From assembly GCA_018296165.2 (NCBI GenBank), contig JACKQL020000151.1, positions 28,266 to 92,265 on the forward strand: 64,000 nucleotides of DNA. Reading direction: 5' to 3'. This document shows, one piece after another, positions 44,903 through 56,299 of this stretch. Position 1 is the stretch's first letter. Every line of letters begins with the position of its first letter. A program made the translations under genes and the position numbers. The DNA comes from Termitomyces sp. T153. Its lineage: Eukaryota; Basidiomycota; Agaricomycetes; Agaricales; Lyophyllaceae. The notes below the pieces were generated by a model. It worked only from the letters and a program-made list of their open reading frames with translations, was not told where the DNA came from and searched no databases.

Positions 44903-45481
44903 TCAGTGTGTCAAAAGGATGACCCAACCTGGCTTGACAAAGATATGCATTTGTAGATAAATAGTGAAGCCTTCAGCCAAAGTAAATGGAACATTTTTGG
45001 CTAAACCAACTGATGTATTCACTTGACTGTTGGCACTCTCCATCCTTAAGCATATGTCTGGATCCCAAGTCAATCCTAAATGAAGTGCCTCATCTAGTGC
45101 CATACAGACTATCTGAGAACCACTATCTAGAATTGTCTCTACTTGCCCCCTCTGATTGACAATGGGGTTCAAGGACCTCAACACTTGCAAATCTCTAGCC
45201 ACATACACCACTACTGGCTTTTCTCCTGGAGGGATATTTTCCAAGTAAGTGGCTACACAATCCTGATGCACTACTGCACCAGTAGACAAATCATCCTGTG
45301 TCCCATCTGCAATGAAATAGGTTGCCATGGGTAGGTCATTGACATCTACTTTGTCAGGTGGTTTCTTCTCCCTTACAGTCTGCTGTTGAACTGCTACTCT
45401 TGAGATATTGGGATCCCTAGACTGAGTTCCTGATTTGAGAGTCAATTTTTGTATCATTGCTTCTCTTAATCCAGGAGCCAC
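44903..45481 (-). CDS. Family C aspartic protease
   Basis: A 192-codon frame with the retropepsin active site ETILDSGSQIVCMALDEA, then WDPDICLRMESANSQVN and GLAKNVPFTLAEGFTIYLQ, close to the expected order for this Gypsy type. The catalytic Asp-Ser-Gly is intact. The frame ends ILLTH*, where related proteins continue with a GRPF-like box, so the last part is lost. Confidence 0.7.
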   Translation of the reverse strand: MAPGLREAMIQKLTLKSGTQSRDPNISRVAVQQQTVREKKPPDKVDVNDLPMATYFIADGTQDDLSTGAVVHQDCVATYLENIPPGEKPVVVYVARDLQVLRSLNPIVNQRGQVETILDSGSQIVCMALDEALHLGLTWDPDICLRMESANSQVNTSVGLAKNVPFTLAEGFTIYLQMHIFVKPGWVILLTH

Positions 45482-45622
45482 ATCTAGCAGTTCTCCAGTA
45501 CTGAAAGGTACAGTGGCCTCCTAGAGCCTATCAATGGTCCTATCCCACTCCTTCCTTCTTGTTCCTGTTAAGGAACTTCCAACAGTCCCCTGCACTGGCA
45601 AGTCTGGTCCCTCATTGAGGGC

Positions 45623-46191
45623 TGGAACCTAAAGAACCACTCCCCAGGGTTCTCCAAGCTGTGGTACATTGTTGCTTCCCTTTTCCTCCAATTCCCCTCC
45701 CATTTTATAGCTCATTGCATGCACATGGACCAGAGTGCTTTCCATGCATGCCCATGGTCTGTACCATGTGGTTTTCCTTGGCTTTTCCTTCTTATTGGAT
45801 GGCAGGATGAGAAGGCATGTTTGGTTGGTGTTATTTGGTTTTTGTATGTCCAACATCCTTTCCTTTGATCTTTTCCCTTCCCAAACTTCTCCCTAGCAGA
45901 CTGCATGTGGTTTGTTATGGTGGCTGGCTTGGATTTGGGTGGTCTGGTATAGGAATAGGGATAATATCGAGGGGATAGGGCAGTATTCTAGCAATAGATG
46001 CCCATGGCTGTTCTTGGCATCAGTTAGATTTCTAGCTGGGTTGCTGAGCACAGCCATTGATTGTTAAACAACACATGATTAGGCTCAATTCTTGATGTCA
46101 GATTTTACTGTTTTCTGCTGGCATTGTTGTGGTGCATGTTTGGATCATTGGCCTTGTCTACCAGGTATGTGCCCTATGCCTACAGCTTTCA
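45623..46191 (-). mobile_element. Family C 5' LTR, outer end truncated
   Basis: 569 bp direct repeat of 38,644-39,211 (shared GCTTTCCATG, TCTTATTGGATGGCAG, CTAGCAATAGATGCCCATGG). It lacks the last about 70 bp of the left copy and joins integrase sequence of the family A host element at 46,192. Confidence 0.75.
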
Positions 46192-47085
46192 GCATTTTTC
46201 AAACTATTCCTCAAACATGTATTCTCCAAGCACAGACTCCTGGACAACATTGTCTCTGACCATGGACCTCTGTTTGTATCTCATTTCTGGCAATTGCTAT
46301 GCAAGGCACTCAAAGTCAAAACCAATCTCTCCACTGCCCATCACCCAGAGACCAATGGGCAAACCAAATGAGTAAACCAGACATTGGAACAGTATCTCTG
46401 CCTCTAAGTTAACTATTTACAGAACAACTGGCATGCAGAACTCCCCCTCACCAAGTTTACCTACAAGAACATGCTACACTCCACCACCGGAGTGTCCCCC
46501 TTCTATGCCAATAAGGGCTACCACTCCTGACTCATGGTATCCCTCAAGGATATCCCCTTCCATGTTGCCCACAAAGTCACCAAGGATCTCTGGTCTCTCC
46601 ACCAGTTCCTCCAGGATGAAATCTGTACTGCCAATCAAGCCTACTCCAAGCACACTGACACCTGACACAAACTGACCCCCAACTGGCCCCCCAGCACTTT
46701 GGTCTGGCTCAATCAACAAAATCTCAAGATCCAGAGGCCCTCTGTCAAACTTGATCACAAATGTTTTGGCCCTTTCAAAGTCCTCTGGAAGGTCTCCATG
46801 CACACATACAAGCTCGATCTACCTCCAGGCTTGAAGGGCTTCCACCCTGTGTTCCATGTCCAACTCCTCAAAAGACATGCTCTGGACCCATTCCCCAGCC
46901 AATGCCCCAGCCAACCACCCCCCATCAAAGTTGAGGATGAGTATCACTATGAGGTTGACCAAATCCTTGACTCCTGCTTGGTCTGCGGCCGACCCCAATA
47001 CTTGGTCTGCTGGAAGGGCTATGGATCTGAGGACAACACTTGGAAACTCCAAGAAAACCTTGATGGAGCCTCTGACAAATTCTGA
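46192..47085 (+). pseudogene. Family A integrase core to chromodomain (right part of interrupted copy)
   Basis: Integrase core LFLKHVFSKHRLLDN, SDHGPLFVSHFWQLL, HHPETNGQTK; then KFTYKNMLHSTTGVSPFY. A 128-codon frame 46,699-47,085 holds the GPY/F part ([31 protein letters not shown]) and the chromodomain ([30 protein letters not shown]). This is the best-kept C-terminus of family A here. Confidence 0.8.
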
Positions 47086-47249
47086 GACTTCCATCAATGA
47101 CATCCCACCAAGCTCCAGGACTCCCAGGACTAGTAACCACAGATGGCAGTAGTGGGCATACCCCTGCCTCTGGATTTATTAGGGATTCAACTCCCATGAG
47201 TAACCCCCCACATGTTTTCACTTACTCTCCTCCTCACTCCATCTGAAAC

Positions 47250-49020
47250 CCCTCATGCTCAGCAGAAACACAAGAAATTGGTTTGAACAGATTACTATTA
47301 CAGATTATATAACAGGAAGGAGCACAGAGCAGCAAGAAAGCAAGACCCAAAATCCCCTCACTCCCCCTCCTCTTTAGGAATTCTTTGCACCACACCCCTA
47401 ACCAAATCCACCTCTATCTGGGCAATCATGATGGCAAGAACCTCTACCTGCCTAGGCAATGGTTCCCCTACATCAGTTGCCACCTCCCACCATGCTCCAG
47501 GGTCCACCGCACTCCTCTGCCAATGTCCCACTAGCAATCACCCCATCTGGCAGGATCTCTGCTCCAACTCTGGTGGGAGCTCCCCAGGCATCTGTGCCAA
47601 CCCATCCTGCATCAAGGCATAGGCTGCTGACACTCTGTCCAGAAGAATATGATGCTGTTGGACCCAATCCAATGATTCTGGGTTAGCAAGATGATAGGAA
47701 AAGGGCAGAACAACTCACGCATCACCCTCCACCACTCCAAGGCCACCTTGTTGGCCAGCCACTCTTCCTGCCACCTTGCCATCTCTGCCCTGGCCCCCTC
47801 TGCCTCTGTGGCCCCTCATCCCACCTCTGCTATCTGCTCCATCCACATCTTGAACTGCACCAGCCATTTCTGCAAACCCTGCACCTCCACCGACCCCTCC
47901 ACGATCCTTCATGCAGCCTCCTTCAGCTCCCCTTGCACCAGGTCTCAATCCCTCTGTGCCTCATCATGCTCCTGCTGAGTCCCATCACAATCCTCTGTGA
48001 TCCTTCAGACCTCCTCCTTATGCAACACCAACAACCAAGATAGCACCTTTTCCCATTGCTGCTAAAATGTCTTGGGGATGATAGGATAAGGCACAGGGTC
48101 CCCACCAGACCCCCCCCATCAAGGCCCTCAATGCAGGGGAATAAATGTGTGGCTCTAGAGAGCCCACCATTGGCTCTTCCCCACATGGGTATTTGCTGGG
48201 CCCTGCCTCTGGAGAAGGGGATGCCCTCTATTTTCTCTTGTCACATGTCATAGGGGCCCCCTCCCTCCACCCCCCCATGGAGGTCCCACCTTCATCGACT
48301 GCCCCACACTACCTCTGTGCTCCACCCCCAAACTCCAACCTGAAACCTTCCCCTTGCAACCCTTGAGCAACTGCCCTGCCATCCATTCCACATCCCAACC
48401 CTGCTCCTCCACCATGCAGGCAGTGCACCAACTCAGCAAAATTGGATACTTTTCATGCCTCAAGCGATACAGCATGCAAACTGAGGTGTCTTAGTAAGAG
48501 CCTGGTGTTGGCTCCTCAAATTTGCAATGCTCACTGTAGCAAGCATAGAGGGCACACTGAAAAGTCAGATCAGCTCTGAACCCTGCAAACAATACTACAA
48601 CTCACCAGGGCTTCTGCTTGACACCATTCTAGAGTTGGGGAACCCTGCACTCACCCCACTGCCTCCACAAACCATTCTGGGGTCATGTCTGCCTGAGCCA
48701 TCCACAACACCTCCAGAACCACTATAATTTGCTTGGGGACAAAGTTGGGCCTTGAAGAGTGCCTTGTCAACACTAAGGCAGGTGGTGGCAGAACCATGCC
48801 TCAAGATGAAGACCTGGAAGGACCAGCCACTGTGGCAGACAACTCTGACAAACTCAATCAACCACAATGAAATACAAGGGGACCAATGGCACTTACAACT
48901 GCAGTACATGGCCTGGACACGTCTGCAATCCCAACAACATTTGGAGTCCTTAGAGGATGACAAAGAGGAGTGAGCAGAGGGGGATGGGGATGCTGCTGGG
49001 AAGTATGCAGATGAAGACAT
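47250..49020 (-). pseudogene. Family A antisense spliced gene, copy 3
   Basis: Opposite to pol, with its ATG at 49,020, about 210 bp from the 3' LTR. Exon 1 reads MSSSAYFPAASPSPSAHSS, then KCCWDCRRVQAMYCS, ending at a GTAAGT donor near 48,895. A second block near 48,390-48,530 has CKFEEPTPGSY, then VCMLYRLRHEK, EEQGWDVEWM. A late donor GTGAGT near 47,718 and an acceptor before AYALMQDGLAQMPGELPPEL (about 47,620) match the splice sites of the CpG-rich copy at 56.6 kb. The C-terminus reads DPGAWWEVATDVGEPL. Cys pairs suggest metal binding near the N-terminus and helices near the C-terminus. Several stops; function unknown. Confidence 0.6.
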
Positions 49021-49213
49021 TATGAAAGATTAGGGAACTCTAGGGTACATTGACTCTTTTTATGACTTGGAAAGGACCCTCTGACAAATGGTGGCCATGC
49101 TTCAACTTCATTCCCCATGCACCACTGCCTGCTGCAGTTTGATTAATATTACTCAACTTCAATTCCCATGCCCCACCAAACCCCAAACTGCACCCCATGT
49201 CTTGAGGGTCTCA

Positions 49214-49231
49214 ATGCTGAAGGGGGGGTAA
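49214..49231 (+). promoter_or_regulatory. Polypurine tract of family A
   Basis: GCTGAAGGGGGGGTAA directly before the LTR start at 49,232; primer for plus-strand DNA synthesis. Confidence 0.8.
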
Positions 49232-50270
49232 TGTCATAACCCGCTCTCTAGACCCCTGACATCATTCCCATTCCCAGTCCTTCCCAATGCCCTGCCAAAC
49301 TCCCCCAACCCTTGCCCACCCTCCAGGCCCACTCTGGATAATTCTGACACTTCTCCAGCAAACCCCAATGGCCCTCTGACCAACTCCAACGCCTTCTCCA
49401 CAGCCATCAACACTTTCCCTGAGCTCCTGGAACTCTCCCCCACTGTTCCTGACCCTGTTATACAACTCCAACTTACTATTCTGATTTGCCTGACCTGCTC
49501 CAAAGCATCACAATGACCTCAGAGCAGCCTGTGTCCCTAAATGATCCCATTAGGATATCACCATGGCCTGCTCCTTGATTGTACCTGACACTCATTGACT
49601 CTGCGCAGCTCTATTGAGCCCTGCCACCATGCCTGCTGTTCTCCAGAGCTGTCCAGTAGTCAGTATATAAGTTGTAAAGTAGCTCCTCATACTCTAGTCT
49701 TGATATTACTGGCAGTTACTGGTTTCTTGTGTCTTGTGTTTTGTTCCATCTCTATTTTTAATTCTAGTCTTGAATCTATCTCTTTTGTCTCTCTCATCTT
49801 GTTTTGTCTCTGTCTTGTCTTGATTATCTCTATTTCCTTTGTTTTCCTAAGTTCTTTCCATCTCCAACATCAGTACAAACTTTGTGCATGTGATACAAAC
49901 CCTGAACATTTCTATGACAACTCTGGACTTCACTCTTTGCTTGGCCCTGAACCCATCAAGTCTTACTTGATCCTCTCATCAAACTCCAGCTCCACCCCTG
50001 TCTCTAGCAAAGCCTCCATCTACCCTGCAATCTATTTATGTGCTTACAAACTTGTTTCTGACATCTGCCCAAGCCCAATGTTAATATACTTGGTCTTAGA
50101 TTTCCACAGACCACTCTGGACTTGCTTGGACTGCTTTGCTTAGCTTTCCCTCACAAGTCTCTCCCCTCTGTGCCACCTCCAGAGTGCTAGGTTATAAGTG
50201 CAGAACATCACATCTGCCTAGTAATGATTGGCCAGTGTAGCTGAGCCCCTGCTGTTAGCAGAACCTGACA
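49232..50270 (+). mobile_element. Family A 3' LTR
   Basis: 1,039 bp from TGTCATAACCC to AACCTGACA, with TATATAA at 49,664-49,670. It follows a polypurine tract, so it is the 3' LTR of the copy whose pol ends at 47,085. It keeps more CpG than its surroundings. Confidence 0.85.
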
Positions 50271-50383
50271 AACACCCCATCCATTGACACCATAAAAACA
50301 TTTAGGAGCCCCACAGAAACCCCTCCAGCACCCCTGCCAAACTCTGGAACTCCCACCTGCAATGCTCCACTAAGCCCTAGCAA
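50271..50383. other. Short spacer between elements
   Basis: 113 bp, C-rich, no recognisable content. Confidence 0.4.
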
Positions 50384-50733
50384 TATAAGGGCAATCTCTG
50401 GGAGTAGCAGCTCAATCATGCAGCTAGCAGAGGGGAATCCAAAGTATATTCAGCAAGGTAACCATCAATACAAATAGTAACTAATCACCTAGCAGAGGGG
50501 AATCCAAAGAGAACAAGTCTAAGGATCCCTGCTGCTCAATGTGGCACATCAGCAGGCAGCAGAGACATGAGAACAACTGCATAGAAGGCTGGAGCTAGCC
50601 CTCATTATGGGGAAGTGCTCAACAGGGAACTGCAGAGAGTTTTGAGGGTTTCTGGAGGTCTGCAATGAGCTGCAGAGATCACTGCAGAGGTTGGAAATCA
50701 AAGTTGGAGGTTGGAAATGGAAGTCCCCTGACA
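50384..50733 (-). mobile_element. Family B 3' LTR (short subfamily)
   Basis: 350 bp, TATAAGGGC...CCCCTGACA on the plus strand (the first TG is mutated to TA). It is shorter than the 441-bp LTRs at 21.5/27.5 kb and closer to the one at 17.8 kb, so there are two subfamilies. Confidence 0.8.
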
Positions 50734-50769
50734 TCACTCCCCCTCTAGTGTGCAGTATCTTGATGTGTG

Positions 50770-51310
50770 GGGTAAAAGAAGTTCTGGATTGCCTGGTCCA
50801 CTAGTGAGATGGGGTAGATTCCTTAGATGGCTTGCAGCATGTCTGGGTGCCTCTGGTGGAACTCCCTAATCAGCTCCAGTGTGCACATGTTCTTCTGCAG
50901 TTCACAGGAGATGTCCTCAATTCTGTGACCTTTCCACTTCACCTTGTATTGTAACTGTCATCAGAACAGATGACTGTTCAGGACTTCCTCCACCTCATAC
51001 TCCTCACTGCTATTGACCACTACTGGAGGTGGCAGGAGTGCTGGGCATTGCCCCAGAATAGGGTTCTTTGGAGCTGGCATTAGCTTGACTATGTTGAACA
51101 CTGAGTGGAGCTAGTACATTTCCATGGGGAGTTGGAGTTGATAGGCTAGTGGCCTAACCTGCCATTCTACCATGAAGGGTTCTGACTGGTGGTGCAAGAG
51201 CTTTTTTGATGGTTGGGCAGTTGTAATGGTGGAGGCATCCAGGTAGACCCAATCCCCTAGCTGGTACTTGAGTGCTGGAGTTCTTCCACAGTTGTAATAC
51301 TGTGCCATGT
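50770..51310 (-). pseudogene. GPY/F and chromodomain, second family B copy
   Basis: AQYYNCGRTPALKYQLGDWVYL, KLLHHQSEPFMVEWQVRPLA (51,308-51,111), then EEYEVEEVLN near 51,000 and the chromodomain end. Frames are broken. Confidence 0.75.
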
Positions 51311-51538
51311 CATCCTTTGCCTTTGCCAGAGCTGCTCAGACTTCCTCCTGCAATCTCTTCATCCAGTCCACAAACTTGTTCACTGCTTCATTCTCCAATG
51401 GCTGGAGCCAGAGTTCAAGGCCAATGTGCAAAAGCCAATGTGCAGGTGATATCCAGTGTCCAGAAAGAAGGGCAAAAACTGGGTGGCTGCATGAACATGG
51501 TAGTTGTACTGGAACTCAGCATTGAGGAGGAGTTTGTC

Positions 51539-52354
51539 CTAGTTGTGCTGATTCTCATTGCACAGGAGGTGGAGATACTGCTCAGGCTCCTGATTCATGC
51601 ATTTGGTCTGGCCCTTGGACTGCAGGTAGTAGGCAGTGGAGGTGTGCAGTTTCATGCCAAGTAGTTGGTAGAGCTCTCTGGTGAAGTCCACTACAAATTG
51701 TGGCCTGCAGTTGGCTACATAGGCATTGGAGAGGCTGTGGAGTTTCCAGACATTTTTTTGGTACAAGTTTGTGGCATCCATGGCAGAGCAAGTAGTGTGA
51801 GTGGGAATGAAGTGTGCTCATTTGCCACATAAGTCCACCACTACTATGATGATATTGTAACCATGGGTGTTGGAGAGCTCCACAATGAAGTCCACCAAAG
51901 CAATGCTCCATTGTTGCAAGGGTATGGGAGGGGGTGTAGCTGTCTGGTGGAGAGATGGCATTGGAGCTTGGTCCAGAGACAGAGATCCCATGTACCAGTG
52001 TAGGACTCAATATACTACAACATCTGTGGCTACCAGTAATTCCAGGACATTAGCTCCAGCATCTTCCATCTGCCAGGGTGTCCAGTGATCTGGGATTCAT
52101 GGTGTTGCTCTACAATCCTCTGGCAGAGCTCCAGAATGTTGGGCACATAGATGCAATCCCAGAAGTTCAGGAGCCTGTCTTGAAGGGCTCAATTGTCCAT
52201 GCAAACAGACTTGGCACCAGTGGTGCATCCCAATTTCAGTGCCTGAGCTGCTTGGGCAATGAGTTCCTCCTGCTGACCATCCCAATTCCCATGCCAGATG
52301 TCCTGGAGGATGTCCACCTTCACTCTCTTGATGGCTAGACATTCCATGACTCAA
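51539..52354 (-). pseudogene. Integrase, second family B copy
   Basis: Core sequence in shifting frames (ALVDFIVELSN-like near 51,880, VWKLHSLSNAYVANCRPQF at 51,750, QSKGQTKCMNQEPEQYL at 51,600). The second catalytic Asp is Asn (VANCRPQF, expected SDRGPQF) and Glu of QTE is Lys. The enzyme is dead. Confidence 0.75.
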
Positions 52355-52369
52355 TGTGTGAACAATTTA

Positions 52370-53763
52370 GAGCAGAGGAGCATGATGTTGCTATTGTCAT
52401 CTCCTCTAGTACCATGGTCCACTCTCCAGGACAAGGCATCCAGCTTCCCCATGCTCTAGCCTGGCTTGTGGTGCAGCAATAAGTAGTTGGCTAGATAGAG
52501 GGACTACTGGGTCTGTTGGCAGTTGAGTTTCTTAACCATCCAAAAGTATTCAAGGTTCTTGTGATTGGTCCAAACCTCAAACTTATGCCACACACCCTCC
52601 AGAAAATGATGCCACTCTTCAAAAGACCAGATGATGGCTAGCAATACCACTTCCCATCTCCCAGAGATTGTTGTGATAGAACAGCTCCAGTGCAAAAGTT
52701 GAAGCTGTTGGCTTCTACTTGGAAGAGAGAGTTGTTGTCAAGGAAGAGGAAGACTGCTTGAGAGCATTGAAGGCCACCTGCTCCAGAGGTCCCCACCTCC
52801 AGGCAGTGTCTTTTGTAGTGAAGTCAAATAGAAGGCAGGCATAATGCAAGAAGTCCTGGAAGAACCTCCAGTAGAAGTTAGTAAAGCCTAGGAAGGCCTG
52901 CACCTCCTTCTTGTTCTTGGGCTCTGGCCACTCCATGACACCTGCCACCTTCACTGGATCCATCTCCATAGCTCCATGCAAGATGATCAGCCCAAGGTAC
53001 TTGATCTGGGTTTGCTCAAACTCACACTTCTCTGGTTTGAGATAGAGATGATCCAGTAGTGCTCCAATGTTTTGGTGTAGATAAGGAGGTTGTCAAGATA
53101 TACACACACTATGCCTTTGGCAATGAGATCCCAGAAGATATCATTCATCATTGTCTGGAAGGTGGATAGGCTGTTAGTGAGTCCAAAGAACATGACAAGA
53201 GGTTTGAACAGTCCCCAGTTGGTCTGGAAGGTAGCCTTCTATTTGTCTCCTTCTTAGATGCACACATTGTTGTAGCCCCACCAGATGTCCACCTTAGTGA
53301 AATACTGTGCATCCTGGAGATTATTGATGAGCTCCAAGATGAGGGGGAGGGGGTAGTGGTTCTTCATGGTCATGGTGTCAAGGACATGGTAGTCCTGGAC
53401 CAGTTGGAGCAAGCTGTCCTTCTTTTTGATGAAGAAGACTGGAGAAGCCATTGGGGATTTGGAGGGGTGGATGCAACTGGAGTCCAGGTTCTCTTGCAGG
53501 AAGGCATCAAGCTTGTCCTGCTCCTGGAGTGCCAGTGGGTAGACCTTGCACCTTGAGGGCTTAGAATCCAGCATTAATTCAATGGTGTGGTCCCACTGTT
53601 TGCAGTCCAGGAGTGAGTCAAACAAGGCCTTAGAGAACATGTCTTCAAAGGCACAAAGGTATGGAGGCATGATGTCTTGGAATGCCTGGGGTGCAGAGTT
53701 TGCAGCAAATGCCTGGGCCAGCCACTGGGATGTGGTCTGGCTAGCCCAGATCTCCACAGTCAA
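52370..53763 (-). pseudogene. RT and RNase H, second family B copy
   Basis: 169-codon frame 53,763-53,254 (KWDHTIELMLD-like, [35 protein letters not shown]), then MFFGLTNSLSTFQTMMNDIF and the active site VCVYLDNLLIY. The catalytic motif is YLDN instead of YLDD, a G-to-A type change that should abolish activity. AFLGFTNFYWRFFQDF (52,900) and RNase H VWTNHKNLEYF (52,560) follow. Confidence 0.8.
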
Positions 53764-54004
53764 GGGCAGTGAGCATAAAGTGGTGGCATAGATCTATTCT
53801 CCAATTTCCACTGCCTTGTCTGGGAATTCTGAAATGCAGATGCCTCCAAACTCCCCTCCTAGTTCCTCCTCCAGAGCCCCACATTTGCTCTGGTCATCCT
53901 TATAGAGGGCCTCTATGAGGGAGTGCCAGGGGCAGGGGGTCCAGAAGGTCTAGATCTGCAAAGAGGAGATGGCTGATTTGGCATGCCCAGATAGCTGCAT
54001 GTTC

Positions 54005-54451
54005 TCAAACTTCAGCCTGGTGCTCTTCTCTGACCTCAGTGGTGCAGGTGAAGCACCTCCAGAGGAACCAGCTCATGGTTACCTTGCTCTGGGCCCAGTC
54101 TACTTTGGGATTATGCACCCAAAGCCATGTAAAACTGAGGATCATGTCCTGCTTGCCCAAACTGGTGACAGCAAAGACTGTGTGCTCAGCATGATTCTGA
54201 TAGCCAAGGACATGGTCTACTATGGAGCTGATGGCACTCACTTTGTTGGGCATCCTGTCAATGTTGAACATCAGAATGGGTTGGGGAAGTGGCTGCATAG
54301 TCAGGCCATGGCACTTCACAAATTCTGAGTTTACAGATAGTCCCATCACTCTGCTGTTCAGGAGGGCAGTAACTCTGCAGATTTGCTGGGTTTCCATGGT
54401 CTCAATTTCTATGTCAAGGCACAGTAAGTTGGCAGACAGGCTTAAGGCCAC
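54005..54451 (-). pseudogene. Protease, second family B copy
   Basis: 148-codon frame. TALLNSRVMGLSVNSEFV stands where LLDSGATG is expected, so the catalytic Asp is Asn and Gly is Arg. The rest (FNIDRMPNKVSAI, FTWLWVHNPKVDW) follows the family B pattern. Confidence 0.7.
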
Positions 54452-54459
54452 TATGTACT

Positions 54460-55980
54460 ACTGGAGCAGTGCCAGTGGAGCCTAGCTGGTGTCAGGGGGC
54501 TGGGCTTGGACTCTGGAGTTGGTGTTTGTACATCTGGAGGGGAAAATTGAGGTTCTTCTGTCTTAGAATGATTGACATCAGGAAGAGTAATTTCATTCTC
54601 TAACAACAGACATGAGAACCAGTTAGTACCCAGCAATAGAGGCATACACCTCATCCATTGCTTGACTAAAAATCCTCCTCTAGCCCTGGGGAAGGAGGGG
54701 GGGTGCACAAGAGCCAATCTCCTCCCTCCTCCAGGGTCAACTCTAGTGACAACTTGTCCAGTGACATAGCTCCAGCAGCATCCTTTGCAGCCACCAGTTG
54801 CAAGAGAAGCTCCTCTTGCTCTGCCATAGAGAGGTAGTGCACCTTTAGACCCAACAGGCAGTGTTGTGCAAAGTGCCCCAGTTTCTTACATCTCCAACAC
54901 AGTAGCAGCATGGGGCAATGCTGTCAGGCTGCATTTACAATCATGGGAATGTATAGTGGCAAGGGGCACAGTGTAAGGATAGCTAGAGAAGGGGCAGGAG
55001 CTGGGAGTGCAGGAGTAGTGTATCAGAGACTGGCAAATGGAGCAGAGCACTGCATTGAGTGCAAGCAGCAGAGCTTCCATCAGATCTCCATGAGCTGTCA
55101 CTAATCCCAGGCCATCTTGTACTAAGAGGTGATCCTTTTCTCATCTGGGCAGCCCTCAGCCAGGTTGTCAATGTGCTCTATCAGTGTGGGGTGCAGACCC
55201 TCCCTAGACATGAGGCACAGTTGAAGACCATCAGAGTAAGCAGCTTGCTCAACTAATGCCCAGAAGGAGTTGATGTACTTGTCCAGCATCTGCTTCCCTT
55301 GCCCATACTGCTTTCTGTCACATAGTGCTAAAGTGGCAGTTTTGACAGGGTTGATTGGGAAAAACTCTGCTCAGAACATTTTTTCAAAGGTGGCCCAATC
55401 TGCAAAGCTTACAACACCTCCTGCAAAGCTTCCAACACCTCTAGAGTGGTGGAACACCCATACCATGTAGGTGGAGGCTTGTCCAGTGTTCATATATGAC
55501 AGTACCCAAGCTATCCCAATGCATTGGAGTTGAAGGCATCTCTGCTGAGGTGGATTTAGGTGAGACATGACTGGAGGAAGCACTCCCCACCAGAGCAAAC
55601 ACTATTATATGCATTGGGGAGCACAGGATGTGAGATCTGTGGTTGGAGAGTTATTGGAGCTCTGGAGGAGTGGTTCCACTACTGGAGGTGGTGCAGAGAT
55701 AGGGGGCAGGCACTCTAGCAGCACCTGGAGGGATTGAAAGATATGATTGGTGGCCTGACAGAGGGTAGAGAGTCTGGTTGTGTGATGGGTGAGGGACAAT
55801 TGAGTCAGTTGCACCTGATTCTTTTGGTGTAGCAGGCAGGTCCAGGCTTTGTTCTGAGGGGCCAGAGCCTCTGGAGGAGTGTCTGGATTGGCAAGTAGAC
55901 ATAGAATTCTGCAAGTGCTTGAGTCTGGTTGGGATGCAATAGATAGGGGCTTGAAGGTTTCTTGTGGGCTATGGGGGCTT
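54460..55980 (-). pseudogene. Gag, second family B copy
   Basis: Capsid-like blocks near 55,600-55,300 (WVLSYMNTGQASTYMVWVF, SFADWATFEKMF) and an intact CX2CX4HX4C knuckle, LCWRCKKLGHFAQHCLLG, near 54,890. Many short frames. Confidence 0.7.
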
Positions 55981-56008
55981 CCAGACCAGAGTTGTAGACT
56001 TGGTCTGC

Positions 56009-56290
56009 TGTAAGGGCAATCTCCAGGAGCAGCAGCTCAATCACACAGCTAGCAGAGGGGAATTCAAAGTATATTCAGCAAGGTAACTGACAATACAAAT
56101 AGTAACTAATCACCTAGCAGAGAGGAATCCAAAGAGAACAAGTCTAAAGATCCCTGCTGCTCAGTGTAGCACATCAGCAGGCAGCAGAGGCATGAGAACA
56201 ACTGTATAGAAGGCCAGAGCTAGCCCTAACTCTGGGGAAGTGCTCAACAAGGAACCACAGGGAGTTCTGAGGGTCTCCAGAGATTTCTGT
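56009..56290 (-). mobile_element. Family B 5' LTR, truncated
   Basis: Matches 50,384 onward (GGGCAATCTC, CAGCTAGCAGAG, AGTAACTAATCACCTAGCAGAG) for about 280 bp, then ends within the LTR at the CpG-containing family A sequence. Confidence 0.8.
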
Positions 56291-56299
56291 GTCTTCCTT

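Larger units (their letters stand above)
38644..46191 (-). mobile_element. Family C Ty3/Gypsy element, gag deleted
   Basis: Minus-oriented element between two direct repeats (38,644-39,281 and 45,623-46,191). From right to left: LTR, protease, RT/RNase H, integrase, an antisense spliced gene, polypurine tract, LTR. Only about 140 bp separates the 5' LTR from protease coding, so gag is gone. No clear target duplication; the outer about 70 bp of the right LTR are missing. It lies inside a family A copy. Confidence 0.75.
50384..56290 (-). mobile_element. Family B Gypsy element, 5' LTR truncated
   Basis: Minus-oriented second family B copy: 3' LTR at 50,384-50,733, full set of decayed domains, then 5' LTR from 56,009 cut off at about 56,290 by a family A fragment. 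The target duplication cannot be tested because the right end is missing. Confidence 0.85.
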
